From Lachnoclostridium sp. (GTDB lineage Bacteria > Bacillota > Clostridia > Lachnospirales > Lachnospiraceae), in assembly GCA_023664665.1 (NCBI GenBank), contig JAMPEY010000028.1, positions 1 through 40,814 on the forward strand: 40,814 nucleotides of DNA. Direction: 5' to 3'. Position numbers and translations under genes: made by a program. Every line of letters starts with the position of its first letter. Within the stretch, counting starts at the first letter, position 1. This document shows, piece after piece, positions 14,383-25,062 of this stretch. The notes beneath the pieces are model-generated. The model was not told the DNA's origin and ran no database searches. It saw only the letters and a program-made list of their open reading frames with translations.

Positions 14383-14423
14383 CTTCCGATTCTATTCCTC
14401 CGACTCTGCCTGAAAATCCATCT

Positions 14424-15275
14424 TCAACCCTGCTTTTTCTTTTCCTCAACAATACGCGTTTTCAAATCCCTTGCCTTATCCTTGATACGGGGATTTGCTG
14501 TGTTAGAAGTAAGAAGTCCGCTGATCAGCTTATTCGCTTCATCGTACTTTTTCAAATGGGCGGCAAGTTCCGCCATCAGATAATCCACTGTCGTCTCATC
14601 CATGCCGCACATAGGGAACAATTCCGAAGCGCATGCCTCCTTAAATCCGTCGTAAGCATTCTGAAGGTACACTTCCTCCTGCTCCTTTAATTCCTTGTAT
14701 TTAGGACTTTGTGCCTCTCCCTTTCCCTCCAGATACTCCGCATAACCTCTGAAAAGCCATGCGCTCTTTAAACAGACATAAGCTTTTTCGCTGTTTCTTG
14801 CACGCTTCACCACTGCATTTGCCAGACAAAGCGTATACCGCTCCTTCGCTTCCTCATATGTATAGATTTCATCATTATAAGTGTGCAGCTGTACATTCTT
14901 GCTGATATTTTCCTTGATCAGTTTCGCCGGACCGGCGCTGATATGCTCAAAATATCTGGTCAGCGCAGCATATCCGCAATGGGGGCAGAGGACGGCGTCA
15001 TATTTTACCACATCAATCCCCTCATATCTGGGGCGAAGGTCAAAATCCGTTCCTATCAGTTTTGCCTTGCCGGTCTTCATAATTTTTACATTAAATTTCT
15101 CGTTGCATACCGGACAAAGCATAACTTTTTCATAAAGGAACTCCTTCTCTATCGCTTCCGGAGTCTTTGCCGCCTGTGTATCCGCAACATTCGCTTTTTC
15201 CTCTTTTCCATAAATCTCTGTGCCGGCCAGATTATTCAATCCTAATCCTGCCAACCCGTCTAACAATCCTGCCAT
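14424..15275 (-). CDS. DUF2225 family protein
   Basis: Protein of 283 residues. Two zinc-ribbon-like Cys pairs (CPVCNEKF near 54 and CPHCGYAA near 97) flank a conserved stretch with DLRPRYEGIDVVKYDAVL, which matches DUF2225. The C-terminal half is helical and TPR-like (AYVCLKSAWLFRGYAEYLEG; MDETTVDYLMAELA). It is soluble, with no signal peptide. The function of the family is not established. It lies between the MocR gene and glnS on the same strand. Confidence 0.85.
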   Translation of the reverse strand: MAGLLDGLAGLGLNNLAGTEIYGKEEKANVADTQAAKTPEAIEKEFLYEKVMLCPVCNEKFNVKIMKTGKAKLIGTDFDLRPRYEGIDVVKYDAVLCPHCGYAALTRYFEHISAGPAKLIKENISKNVQLHTYNDEIYTYEEAKERYTLCLANAVVKRARNSEKAYVCLKSAWLFRGYAEYLEGKGEAQSPKYKELKEQEEVYLQNAYDGFKEACASELFPMCGMDETTVDYLMAELAAHLKKYDEANKLISGLLTSNTANPRIKDKARDLKTRIVEEKKKQG

Positions 15276-15366
15276 TTTTTGTCTCCTTTTCCCTGTCTAC
15301 ATCACTTTGTTTCTTTCCCCGCCTCCACACTGCCAAAAGCATGTTTTTTATGCTGAAGCATGGTCT

Positions 15367-17079
15367 TCATGCTTTGGGCAGCACATAAGAACTCTTTAAA
15401 GATACAATCCTGTTAAACACAAGCTTGCTCTCATCTGTGTCTTTGTAGTCCACACAGAAAAACCCCTGACGCACAAATTGAAAGCTGTCATAAGCCTTTG
15501 CTCCCGCAAGTGCAGGCTCCAGCCGGCAATCCTTTAACACCGTGAGGGAATCGGGGTTCAAATTCAGGCTTCCGTCCTCATTGTACACGCCCTTTTCCTC
15601 ATCAATAATATTCTCGTACAGCCTTACCTCAGCCTGAATGGCTTCGGCTGCCGATACCCAATGAATGGTTCCCTTCACCTTTCTGCCATCCGGACTGTTC
15701 CCGCCGTAAGACGCCGGATCATAAGTACAGTGAATTTCCGTCACCCTGCCGCTTTCGTCCTTCACACATCCCGTACAGGTCACAAAGTAAGCGTTCATCA
15801 GGCGCACTTCATTACCGGGATACATCCGGAAATACTTTTTGGGAGGTTCCTCCATGAAATCTTCTCTCTCGATATACAGCTCCCTGCTAAAAGGAACCTT
15901 GCGGCTTCCCAGGCTCTCATTTTCCAGATTGTTGGGCACATCCAGAGATTCTGTCTGCCCCTCGGGATAATTGTCAATGATCAGCTTAACAGGGTCAAGC
16001 ACCGCCATCATACGGGGTCTTGTCACCTTAAGATCCTCGCGGATACAATACTCCAGCATGGCATAATCCGTAGAAGAATTGCTCTTGGACACACCGCACA
16101 GCTCCACAAAACGCTTGATGGACTGCGGCGTAAATCCCCTGCGCCGAAGCGCCGCAATGGATACAAGCCTAGGATCGTCCCAACCGTCCACTATGCCTTC
16201 TTCCACCAGCTTTTTGATGTAACGCTTTCCCGTCACCACATTGGTCAGATAAAGCTTTGCAAATTCAATCTGCTTGGGCGGGTGGGGATATTCCAATTCC
16301 TGCACCACCCAATTATAAAGAGGTCTGTGATCCTCAAATTCCAAAGTACAAATGGAATGTGTCACTCCTTCAATAGCGTCCTCGATGGGATGCGCAAAAT
16401 CATACATGGGATAAATGCACCACTCGTCGCCTGTATTGTGATGGGACATATGCGCCACACGGTAAATCACAGGGTCACGCATATTGATATTGGGAGAAGC
16501 CATGTCGATACGGGCACGCAGCACTTTCTCGCCATCCGCGTATTTTCCCGCTTTCATATCTTCAAACATTTTGAGGTTTTCCTCAACGCTCCTTGAAATT
16601 GCAGGGTCATCCCTGCCCGGCTCTGTCAGGCTTCCGCGGTATTCCCTAATCTGCTCCGCACTTAAATCCGACACATAGGCTTTCCCTTTTTGAATTAATT
16701 TCACCGCTGCCTCATACATCTGTCCGAAATAATCGGAGGCAAAAAACAATCTGTCTTCCCAATCCGCCCCCAGCCACTTTACATCAGCCTCAATGGACTC
16801 CACAAACTCAACCTTTTCCTTGGTAGGGTTCGTATCGTCAAAGCGCAGATTAAAGCTGCCGTTATATTTCCTGGACAGTCCGTAATTCAGCAGAATGCTC
16901 TTGGCGTGTCCGATATGCAGATACCCGTTAGGTTCCGGTGGAAATCTGGTATGAACGGTGTCGTATACGCCCTCCGCCAAATCCTTCTCAATAATCTGCT
17001 CTATGAAATTCTTGCTCTCAGTCTTATTTTCTGCCTTAGCTTCAGGATTGACCTCATTCTCAACCATAGAATCCTCCAT
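15367..17079 (-). CDS. glnS: Glutaminyl-tRNA synthetase
   Basis: Protein of 570 residues, the normal GlnRS length (about 550-580). The class I signatures are [17 protein letters not shown] (HIGH at 55-58) and a KMSKS-type VSKSNSS near 331. LRFDDTNP and [20 protein letters not shown] are typical of GlnRS. The C-terminal beta-barrel anticodon domain is complete. It charges tRNA-Gln directly. GatCAB is also encoded here (23554-26854), so two routes to Gln-tRNA may coexist or GatCAB may serve Asn-tRNA. Start ATG 17079 has GGAGG inside a GCCGCC/GGCGGC hairpin; ATG 17067 (MVENE) has its own GGAGG 5 nt upstream. Confidence 0.97.
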   Translation of the reverse strand: MEDSMVENEVNPEAKAENKTESKNFIEQIIEKDLAEGVYDTVHTRFPPEPNGYLHIGHAKSILLNYGLSRKYNGSFNLRFDDTNPTKEKVEFVESIEADVKWLGADWEDRLFFASDYFGQMYEAAVKLIQKGKAYVSDLSAEQIREYRGSLTEPGRDDPAISRSVEENLKMFEDMKAGKYADGEKVLRARIDMASPNINMRDPVIYRVAHMSHHNTGDEWCIYPMYDFAHPIEDAIEGVTHSICTLEFEDHRPLYNWVVQELEYPHPPKQIEFAKLYLTNVVTGKRYIKKLVEEGIVDGWDDPRLVSIAALRRRGFTPQSIKRFVELCGVSKSNSSTDYAMLEYCIREDLKVTRPRMMAVLDPVKLIIDNYPEGQTESLDVPNNLENESLGSRKVPFSRELYIEREDFMEEPPKKYFRMYPGNEVRLMNAYFVTCTGCVKDESGRVTEIHCTYDPASYGGNSPDGRKVKGTIHWVSAAEAIQAEVRLYENIIDEEKGVYNEDGSLNLNPDSLTVLKDCRLEPALAGAKAYDSFQFVRQGFFCVDYKDTDESKLVFNRIVSLKSSYVLPKA

Positions 17080-17172
17080 GCCGCCTCCGGCGGCTCCAAC
17101 AATTTACCTCACTCATAAGTGTATCACACAAAAACATTTTTATAAATAGTTTTTTACAGTTTTCATCTGCTC

Positions 17173-18351
17173 TTAGTGATGGAACAGGCGGATACCCGTA
17201 AATGCCATTACCATATCGTATTTGTCACAACATTCGATTACCGCGTCATCTCTCACGGAACCGCCGGGCTGCGCTATATATTTCACACCGCTTTTGTGCG
17301 CTCTCTCAATATTATCGGAAAAAGGGAAAAACGCATCGGAGCCAAGGGTCACATCCTGCATTTTGTCAAGCCACTCCCGCTTCTGTTCCTGCGTAAATAC
17401 CGGGGGCTTTACCTGAAAGATATGCTCCCACTTGCCGTCAGCCAGAATATCCATGTATTCTTCGCCCATATATACATCAATGGCATTGTCCCTGTCCGCT
17501 CTGCCTAGAGAGTCCACAAATGCAAGCCCCATCACCTGAGGGGACTGGCGCAGGAACCAATTATCCGCCTTGCTCCCTGCAAGTCTGGTACAGTGGATTC
17601 TGGACTGCTGCCCCGCACCGATACCGATTGCCTGCCCGTCCTTTACATAGCACACGGAATTGGACTGGGTATACTTTAAGGTAATCAGGGCAATTTTCAT
17701 ATCAATCAATGCCTTCTTAGGTATCTCCTTATTTACGGTAACGATATTGGACAGCAAATCCCCGTTTACATCAAGCTCATTCCTACCCTGTTCAAAAGTG
17801 ATGCCATAAACCTGTTTCTTTTCCACGGCGTCCGGCACATAGGACTCATCTATCCGGATAATATTGTAAGCCCCCTTCTTCTTTGCCTTTAACAATTCCA
17901 GCGCTTCCGCCGTATAACCCGGAGCGATAACACCGTCCGACACCTCCCTCTTGATAAGCCTTGCCGTATCTGCGTCGCACACATCGGACAAAGCGATAAA
18001 ATCTCCGAAAGAAGACATTCTGTCCGCGCCTCTGGCTCTTGCGTAAGCACAGGCAAGAGGGGACAATTCTCCCAAATCGTCCACCCAGTAAATCTTAGCC
18101 AGAGTCTCCGAGAGAGGAAGACCTACCGCCGCCCCCGCCGGAGATACATGCTTAAAGGATGTGGCTGCCGGAAGCCCCGTTGCCTGCTTTAATTCCCTGA
18201 CTAACTGCCAGCCGTTGAAAGCATCCAGAAAGTTGATATAGCCGGGTCTGCCGTTTAATACCTCGATGGGCAGCTCCCCTCCGTTCTCCATAAAAATTCT
18301 TGACGGCTTCTGATTGGGGTTACAGCCGTATTTCAGTTCCAATTCCTTCAT
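17173..18351 (-). CDS. Stand-alone AICAR formyltransferase (PurH C-terminal domain type)
   Basis: Protein of 392 residues corresponding to the AICAR transformylase part of PurH without the IMP cyclohydrolase domain. It begins directly KELELKYGCNPNQKPSRIF and has the conserved SFKHVSPAGAA with K67-H68. It converts AICAR to FAICAR with 10-formyl-tetrahydrofolate, the ninth step of purine synthesis. The missing ring closure is supplied by the PurO-type gene 26 bp upstream in the same direction. The ribosome site is AAGGAGGAAACGGT before ATG 18351. Confidence 0.94.
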   Translation of the reverse strand: MKELELKYGCNPNQKPSRIFMENGGELPIEVLNGRPGYINFLDAFNGWQLVRELKQATGLPAATSFKHVSPAGAAVGLPLSETLAKIYWVDDLGELSPLACAYARARGADRMSSFGDFIALSDVCDADTARLIKREVSDGVIAPGYTAEALELLKAKKKGAYNIIRIDESYVPDAVEKKQVYGITFEQGRNELDVNGDLLSNIVTVNKEIPKKALIDMKIALITLKYTQSNSVCYVKDGQAIGIGAGQQSRIHCTRLAGSKADNWFLRQSPQVMGLAFVDSLGRADRDNAIDVYMGEEYMDILADGKWEHIFQVKPPVFTQEQKREWLDKMQDVTLGSDAFFPFSDNIERAHKSGVKYIAQPGGSVRDDAVIECCDKYDMVMAFTGIRLFHH

Positions 18352-18377
18352 ACCGTTTCCTCCTTGTGGGCACTCCC

Positions 18378-19088
18378 CTATTTGTTTTTGTTGACGATGC
18401 GGCTTTCCGTTTTGCCCGTGGCAATATCGATATATCTGACAAAAAGAGAAATCTTGTTATCCTCATTTAAGCTTCCCCAGAGCAAATCCGTAAATTCGTC
18501 AATGCTCATATCGGGAATCGCCACATTTTTAGGCTCTCCTTCAAAGCTTGGCAAGGGATTGCCGTCATGCATATATGTATGGATAAAATGCCCTTCACCG
18601 TGAATGGGATTTTCATAAGCATAAGTAAAACGCAGACAGGAAGAGGCGTCGCCGTGATTACTCTTCAAGATGGACATGGCATAACTGTATCTGCCCGCCT
18701 CCACATGCAGAATTCCGGAAATCCTGGGAGTATAGTTGGGCGCATCCGGCTCAAACTCCCGGCTTCTCAGAGACTGTTCAAAGGTAAGCTGCTTATCCAT
18801 CCCTTCGTAAATCGTATCCGTCTGGTCTCCGTTGGTCACAATGGTTTTATTTCCAAGCACCCGCACCGGCGCGTAGATAATCAGGCTGGGGTCCTCCAGC
18901 TTGGAAGGGTCGAAAGCTTCCGTTCGGATGCCCTGTCCTTTTTCCACAAAAATGCGGTTTCTGCTGTTTGCGCTGCGTCCCATAATAAAATATGCCGTTA
19001 CCGCATATTTCCCGCCTGCGGACTCCCCAATAATAATGCCCCTGCCGGGATAGGCGTTGCTTTTCAGTTCCTGTTCCAATGATAACAT
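18378..19088 (-). CDS. PurO-type IMP cyclohydrolase
   Basis: Protein of 236 residues; start ATG 19088 (MLSLEQELKSNAYPGRGI) follows AAAGGAGGAAAACC. A longer frame reaching into the MATE gene is rejected. It has features of the IMP_cyclohyd (PF07826) family: NAYPGRGIIIGES, YFIMGRSANSRNRIF, TNGDQTDTIYEG and TPRISGIL. This family, best known from archaeal PurO, closes FAICAR to IMP. Directly followed by the formyltransferase gene, so the two form a split PurH. Confidence 0.92.
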   Translation of the reverse strand: MLSLEQELKSNAYPGRGIIIGESAGGKYAVTAYFIMGRSANSRNRIFVEKGQGIRTEAFDPSKLEDPSLIIYAPVRVLGNKTIVTNGDQTDTIYEGMDKQLTFEQSLRSREFEPDAPNYTPRISGILHVEAGRYSYAMSILKSNHGDASSCLRFTYAYENPIHGEGHFIHTYMHDGNPLPSFEGEPKNVAIPDMSIDEFTDLLWGSLNEDNKISLFVRYIDIATGKTESRIVNKNK

Positions 19089-19141
19089 GGTTTTCCTCCT
19101 TTGTTTGACTGTATTCATCTTACACGCTTCCATGCTTTTTT

Positions 19142-20470
19142 TCAAGACCTTTTCCGAAAAAGAGGGTTCCTTGCCATATTCACAATCAGCGGAATTACCA
19201 TAATCATCCATACAATAGGCTCCGCCACGATAATTCCCCCATATCCTATCCGGGGAGCCAGAAAATAAGCGATTACCACTTTTCCGATTAATTCCAGAGA
19301 GCTTGAAAATATGGGGGTTTTTGTATCCCCGAAGCCCTGCATGCTGTTGCGGAACAGGCAGATGACCGCCGGCACAAAGTAAAAAGCAGTGTTAACCTTA
19401 AGGTAAAGGGACGCCGTATCCACAATCTCCTGCTGGGAAGAAGCGGTAATCATACGAATCAGCATAGGCGACAGGGTATATGCCACCAAAATCACGCCCA
19501 CACACCATAAAAAGGTAAAAAGCACCGTATCCCGGATGCCCTTCCTGATTCTGTCATACCGTCCCGCGCCCAGATTCTGTCCGCAGTAAGTGGCAAGGGT
19601 TGTGCCCAATACGCCGAAGGGCAGCATAAAGATAGAGGTTGCCTTTCTTGCCGCCGTATGAGCCACAATGATATTTTCCCCAAAAGTATTGATACTGGTC
19701 TGCAGCGCCAAAGTCCCCAGATTCACAAAAGATACCATAAATCCCATGGAGATTCCCGTAGCAAAAAGTCTCCCGTACAACTCGCGGGAAAACTGCATAT
19801 CCCCCTTGGAAAGCGCCAGCAAAGGATATTTCCGTCTCATATAGATAAAGCAGAAAAATGCCGACAGCGTCTGGGCAAGCACCGTGGCATATGCCGCTCC
19901 TGCCACTCCCATATGAAAATGCAAAATAAAGGCATAATCCAGCCCGATATTTAAAAAAGACGCCACAATCAAAAAGATAAGCGGGGTCACAGAGTCCCCC
20001 ATGGCGCGCAGAACCGCCGCGCATATATTATAAAGAGCGGATGAAAGGAGTCCTGCCAGCACCACACCGATATAACTTTTCGCCTCCGGCAGCAGCGTAT
20101 CATCTATGTTTAAAAAACGCAGAATCGGATTCAGGAACAAAAGGCAGACGGCACTGACCAGAACCGCAAAACCCGCTCCCAGCAAAACAGTGCCGCCTAC
20201 CGCTTTTTTCAAATTTCCTTCATTTTTTGCACCAAAATAGGTGGCGATAATAATCGCCGCCCCATTGGTAAATCCGTTTAAAAGCCCGATAAGCATATCG
20301 CTTAAGGTGGTGGTAGCGCCAACCGCCGCAAGAGAGGTCTCCCCCAATGTCTCTCCCACAATACGCGTATCCACCAGACTGTAAAACAGTTGAAACAGTT
20401 GCCCTATAAACAGGGGAAGGGCAAATGCAAGTATGATTTTTAAGGGTTTTCCCGATGTCAGACTTTTCAT
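19142..20470 (-). CDS. MATE-family multidrug/metabolite exporter
   Basis: Protein of 442 residues with about 12 membrane segments and MatE features (FALPLFIGQLFQLFYSLVDT near the N-terminus; GFTNGAAIIIATYFGAKNEG; TIATYCGQNLGAGRYD-like segment in the second half). It is an inner-membrane, cation-coupled exporter; the substrate cannot be read from sequence. It starts 9 bp after guaB with no good ribosome site, so it is probably co-transcribed and coupled. Its position between guaB and the two IMP-forming genes suggests only shared transcription. Confidence 0.93.
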   Translation of the reverse strand: MKSLTSGKPLKIILAFALPLFIGQLFQLFYSLVDTRIVGETLGETSLAAVGATTTLSDMLIGLLNGFTNGAAIIIATYFGAKNEGNLKKAVGGTVLLGAGFAVLVSAVCLLFLNPILRFLNIDDTLLPEAKSYIGVVLAGLLSSALYNICAAVLRAMGDSVTPLIFLIVASFLNIGLDYAFILHFHMGVAGAAYATVLAQTLSAFFCFIYMRRKYPLLALSKGDMQFSRELYGRLFATGISMGFMVSFVNLGTLALQTSINTFGENIIVAHTAARKATSIFMLPFGVLGTTLATYCGQNLGAGRYDRIRKGIRDTVLFTFLWCVGVILVAYTLSPMLIRMITASSQQEIVDTASLYLKVNTAFYFVPAVICLFRNSMQGFGDTKTPIFSSSLELIGKVVIAYFLAPRIGYGGIIVAEPIVWMIMVIPLIVNMARNPLFRKRS

Positions 20471-20479
20471 GACTTTTTA

Positions 20480-22009
<1,530 letters not shown>

Positions 22010-22015
22010 TCAATT

Positions 22016-22510
22016 TTATTCCGAAAATACCTTTCTGGGGGCGGCATTTTTGATTGCTTTTACCAGTTCCTCGGAAGGGCTCAGAAGAATCTTCTGCCCG
22101 TCGCAATACATGGCGTAACGCTTATCGGGCTTTAATGCTTCCCCGATGCTGTAATCCTTTACGGGCACGCTGCGGTTCTTATAGGAATCCAGGTGATAAG
22201 AATTGACCGGCGCTAATATCTCCATGCTCTCTATGGAATAAACCGCCACCTTTTTGCGTCTGGACTTTCCCAGCACCTTATCCACGGAAAGCTCTTTGTC
22301 CAGATACAAATACTCATATTCCAAATCGGTATTGACACCCACAAAATAAGCGCCCACGCCGGTCACAACGGCAATCAGCAGGGCTGCTGTCCCCAAAAAG
22401 GGAAGCGCTGCGATAAGCAATACCGTGAGCACTACCAAAAACATTTTCAAAAATCTGCCTGCTGCCGAAGGTTTCGCCTTCACCAGACACTCCACATAAA
22501 CCTCGCTCAT
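22016..22510 (-). CDS. Membrane protein, DUF6106-like
   Basis: Protein of 164 residues; start ATG 22510 (MSEVYVECLVKAKPS) follows GAGAGGAAAT. Two adjacent hydrophobic segments (about 19-58) are followed by a soluble domain of about 100 residues with YEYLYLDKELSVDKVLGKSR. The layout and the EVYVECLVK start resemble DUF6106 proteins of Lachnospiraceae, from memory. Function unknown. It precedes guaB by 81 bp and has its own promoter at 22576-22604. Confidence 0.8.
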   Translation of the reverse strand: MSEVYVECLVKAKPSAAGRFLKMFLVVLTVLLIAALPFLGTAALLIAVVTGVGAYFVGVNTDLEYEYLYLDKELSVDKVLGKSRRKKVAVYSIESMEILAPVNSYHLDSYKNRSVPVKDYSIGEALKPDKRYAMYCDGQKILLSPSEELVKAIKNAAPRKVFSE

Positions 22511-22523
22511 ATTTCCTCTCATT

Positions 22524-22554
22524 CCGCCGCGCAAGCGGCATTTTGATTAGCAGG
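22524..22554. repeat. 31-bp repeat copy A (GC hairpin plus T-tract)
   Basis: Starts CCGCCGCGCAAGCGGCATTT and continues to 22554. The same orientation copy B is at 23531-23561 with 26 of 31 bases equal. CCGC...GCGG can form a small hairpin. The copies bracket the promoter region and gene of the 259-residue membrane protein. Confidence 0.5.
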
Positions 22555-22575
22555 AACTTGTTCTTACTTCATTTT

Positions 22576-22604
22576 ATGATATACCAACTTTTGTAAAGTT
22601 GCAA
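22576..22604 (-). promoter_or_regulatory. Promoter of the DUF6106-like gene
   Basis: On the - strand TTGCAA (22604-22599), 17 nt, TATCAT (22581-22576). The spacer contains the perfect inverted repeat CAACTTT-TGT-AAAGTTG (22585-22601 on +), a possible operator. Confidence 0.6.
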
Positions 22605-22662
22605 GAATAAGATGCGGTTTCTATGTTCATTATGAATTTAGAATACTTTTAGAATGCTTTCA

Positions 22663-22691
22663 TTGACATTGTCACCGGAAACTTTTATGAT
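22663..22691 (+). promoter_or_regulatory. Promoter of the 259-residue membrane protein gene
   Basis: Perfect TTGACA (22663-22668), 17 nt, TATGAT (22686-22691). The ATG follows at 22716 after ACAGGAGG. Confidence 0.85.
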
Positions 22692-22715
22692 ATAAAAAAA
22701 CAGGAGGTTTCATAT

Positions 22716-23495
22716 ATGCCGGTAATGGATGAATTTAAAGAAGAGAGAGAAGCCCTGAAGCAGGGGACTTTCAAACAAAAATTGCAATATTTCATGGATT
22801 ATTATAAATGGTATGTCATCGGAGGCATTGCGGTCGCATTCTGCGCAGGCTCCCTGATCTATCATTATGTCTCTTATAAAGAAGTGACTTTTTCCGTTGC
22901 TCTCTTAAACAGCACGGAACTACAGTCTTCCAAAGAATATGCCTCTGCGTTCATGGAATATGCGGGACTGAATCCCTCAGACCAGAACATCAGCTTTGAC
23001 ACCTCTCTTGCCATTACTTTTGACGCGGACAGCCCCGAAGCCCGCCAAGAGCTTTACTATACTTCCCGCGAAAAGTTTAACCTTATGGTGACAGTGGGGG
23101 AATTGGACGCCGTCATTTCCAATGACGAACTGTTCAGTCACTTTGCCAACTCCGGCATTTTCTGCGACTTAAGACCCTACCTCTCACCCGAGCAGCTCGA
23201 AGCTTATGAGCCGTATTTTTATTATGTGGATGCGCCTTTAGTGGCACAGATAAGCGCGGCGGAACTCCGCATGGACAATACCTTCCATCCCGAAATACCC
23301 GACCCCACCAAGCCGGAACTTATGGAGCAGCCGGTTCCCGTGGGCATTTATGTGGAAAACAACGAAAAACTGACGCAAAGCTTTTTTATCCGCGGAGAAG
23401 GGCATGTGGTAATCGGCATGGTTTCCAATGCCCCCCATCCGGATACGGCGGCGAAATATGCGGAGTATCTTATGAGCGCTATTTTATCCGAGTAG
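22716..23495 (+). CDS. Single-pass membrane-anchored protein of unknown function
   Basis: Protein of 259 residues. A charged N-terminal cytosolic stretch (about 1-34) leads into one membrane helix (about 35-54, WYVIGGIAVAFCAGSLIYHYV). An extracytoplasmic domain of about 200 residues follows, with alternating hydrophobic strands (FSVALLNST; NLMVTVGELDAVISNDELF). The outer part has the general look of a periplasmic-binding fold (ELDAVISNDELFSHFANSGIFCDLRPYLS), but I do not assign a family. It stands alone between divergent and convergent genes and has a strong promoter. Confidence 0.85.
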   Translation: MPVMDEFKEEREALKQGTFKQKLQYFMDYYKWYVIGGIAVAFCAGSLIYHYVSYKEVTFSVALLNSTELQSSKEYASAFMEYAGLNPSDQNISFDTSLAITFDADSPEARQELYYTSREKFNLMVTVGELDAVISNDELFSHFANSGIFCDLRPYLSPEQLEAYEPYFYYVDAPLVAQISAAELRMDNTFHPEIPDPTKPELMEQPVPVGIYVENNEKLTQSFFIRGEGHVVIGMVSNAPHPDTAAKYAEYLMSAILSE

Positions 23496-23530
23496 TTTTT
23501 GGGTCCGATAACTGCATCCTTCCTCTTATG

Positions 23531-23561
23531 CCGCCGCGCAAGCAGCATTTTAATCATCGGG
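23531..23561. repeat. 31-bp repeat copy B
   Basis: Starts CCGCCGCGCAAGCAGCATTT; copy A is at 22524-22554. It overlaps the stop codon of gatB. Confidence 0.5.
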
Positions 23562-25014
23562 AAGTCTGTAATAACTCCCTCAAAAGCAGATTCACGCTTG
23601 CGGGGTCCGCTTTCCCCTTCATAAGCTTCATGGTCTGTCCCACCAAAAATCCTATGGCTCTTTCCTTGCCGTTTCGGTAATCAGCCACGGATTCCGGATT
23701 GGATGCGATAACCTCTGCCACAGCTTTCCGCAGGGCGTCCGTATCATATACCGTCTTAAGTCCCTGACTTTCCACATACCGCACCGGGTTCATGTCACGG
23801 TCAAACATGACCTCAAAGACTTCCTTGGCAATGGTAGAGTTAATGACATTTTTCTCTGTCATGTCAATCAGCGCCGCCAGATTCTTTGGCGTAAAACGAA
23901 TCTCTTCCGGTTCCATTTCCCTTTCTTTCAGCAGGCGCAGGGTTTCTCCCATAATCCAATTCGCCGCTTTCTTGGGCTGCCCGCAAAGCGCCGCGGTCTC
24001 TTCAAAAATTTCCGCCAGATGCCTGCTTTGCGTAATCATTGCAATGTCATAATCGGAAAGAGCAAATTCTTTCTTGTAACGCATTCTCTTCTCATCCGGA
24101 AGCTCCGGCTGTCTTGCTTTGATATCCTTAAGCCATTTGGCCGAAATCCGTATCGGCAAGAGATCCGGCTCCGGAAAATAACGGTAATCCTGCGCATTCT
24201 CCTTGGAACGCATCACATAAGAACAATCCGCTCCCTCATCCCATCTTCTGGTCTCCTGCACTATGCTCTGCCCTGCCTCCAATAACGCAATCTGCCGCCT
24301 GCTCTCCCATTCAACGGCTCTCCGGACTGCCCTGAAGGAGCTCAAATTTTTCATCTCCGTGCGGGTGCCCAATTCCTCACTTCCCCTTTTTCTTACTGAC
24401 AAATTCACATCCGCCCTCATGGAGCCCTCCTGCATTTTGCAGTCGGAAGCCCCCAGATAGCGTATGATGGTGCGAAGCTTCTCCAGATAGGCAATAACTT
24501 CCTCGCCGTCTCTCATATCCGGCTCGGACACAATTTCAATCAGAGGCACTCCGGCACGGTTAAAATCCACTAAAGAACAGCCTTCTTCCTCTTTGTGAAT
24601 CAGCTTCCCCGCATCCTCCTCCATATGAATCTCGCGAATGCGGATTTTTCCCGATGCGTCTGTCTCCACATAACCGTCCCGGCATAGGGGTTTGTATAGC
24701 TGCGAAATCTGGTAACTCTGGGGATTATCCGGATAAAAGTAATTCTTCCTATCAAATTGACTTATCGGGTCAATTTTGCAGTTTGTGGCAAGCCCTACCG
24801 CTATGGCATATTCCACCACCTGTCTGTTTAACACGGGCAAAGCCCCCGGCATCCCCATGCACACCGGGCAGACATGGGTGTTCGCAGGAGCGCCGAATGC
24901 GGTGGAACATCCGCAGAAAATCTTGGTTTTGGTGGCCAATTCCACATGGACTTCCAATCCTATGACAGTTTCATACTGTTTTTCTTCCGGTATTGGTATA
25001 TTCTGCGTATTCAT
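23554..25014 (-). CDS. gatB: Asp/Glu-tRNA amidotransferase subunit B
   Basis: Protein of 486 residues from ATG 25014, preceded by GGAG at good spacing; ATG 25035 (MAETEF) would add 7 residues but has no ribosome site. The GatB core is plain: ETVIGLEVHVELATKTKIFC, FCGCSTAFG, CPVCMGMPG, FDRKNYFYPDNPQSYQISQ and HMEEDAGKL. The tail has the YqeY-like helical domain. GatB binds tRNA and activates the misacylated Glu or Asp by phosphorylation, while GatA supplies ammonia. Last gene of gatCAB. Confidence 0.98.
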   Translation of the reverse strand: MNTQNIPIPEEKQYETVIGLEVHVELATKTKIFCGCSTAFGAPANTHVCPVCMGMPGALPVLNRQVVEYAIAVGLATNCKIDPISQFDRKNYFYPDNPQSYQISQLYKPLCRDGYVETDASGKIRIREIHMEEDAGKLIHKEEEGCSLVDFNRAGVPLIEIVSEPDMRDGEEVIAYLEKLRTIIRYLGASDCKMQEGSMRADVNLSVRKRGSEELGTRTEMKNLSSFRAVRRAVEWESRRQIALLEAGQSIVQETRRWDEGADCSYVMRSKENAQDYRYFPEPDLLPIRISAKWLKDIKARQPELPDEKRMRYKKEFALSDYDIAMITQSRHLAEIFEETAALCGQPKKAANWIMGETLRLLKEREMEPEEIRFTPKNLAALIDMTEKNVINSTIAKEVFEVMFDRDMNPVRYVESQGLKTVYDTDALRKAVAEVIASNPESVADYRNGKERAIGFLVGQTMKLMKGKADPASVNLLLRELLQTSR

Positions 25015-25062
25015 AGTGAACTCCGTTTCCGCCATATAGCAACGCTTCAGAGAATGAATTTC

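Noticed and set aside
15661..16596. 311-codon + strand frame
   Set aside because: Antisense to glnS, which is certain from its motifs.
17080..17172. T-box riboswitch before glnS
   Set aside because: The 93-bp gap is too short and lacks a T-box sequence; only a small GC hairpin is present.
19554..20024. 156-codon - strand frame inside the first MATE gene
   Set aside because: Out-of-frame shadow of a clear membrane transporter.
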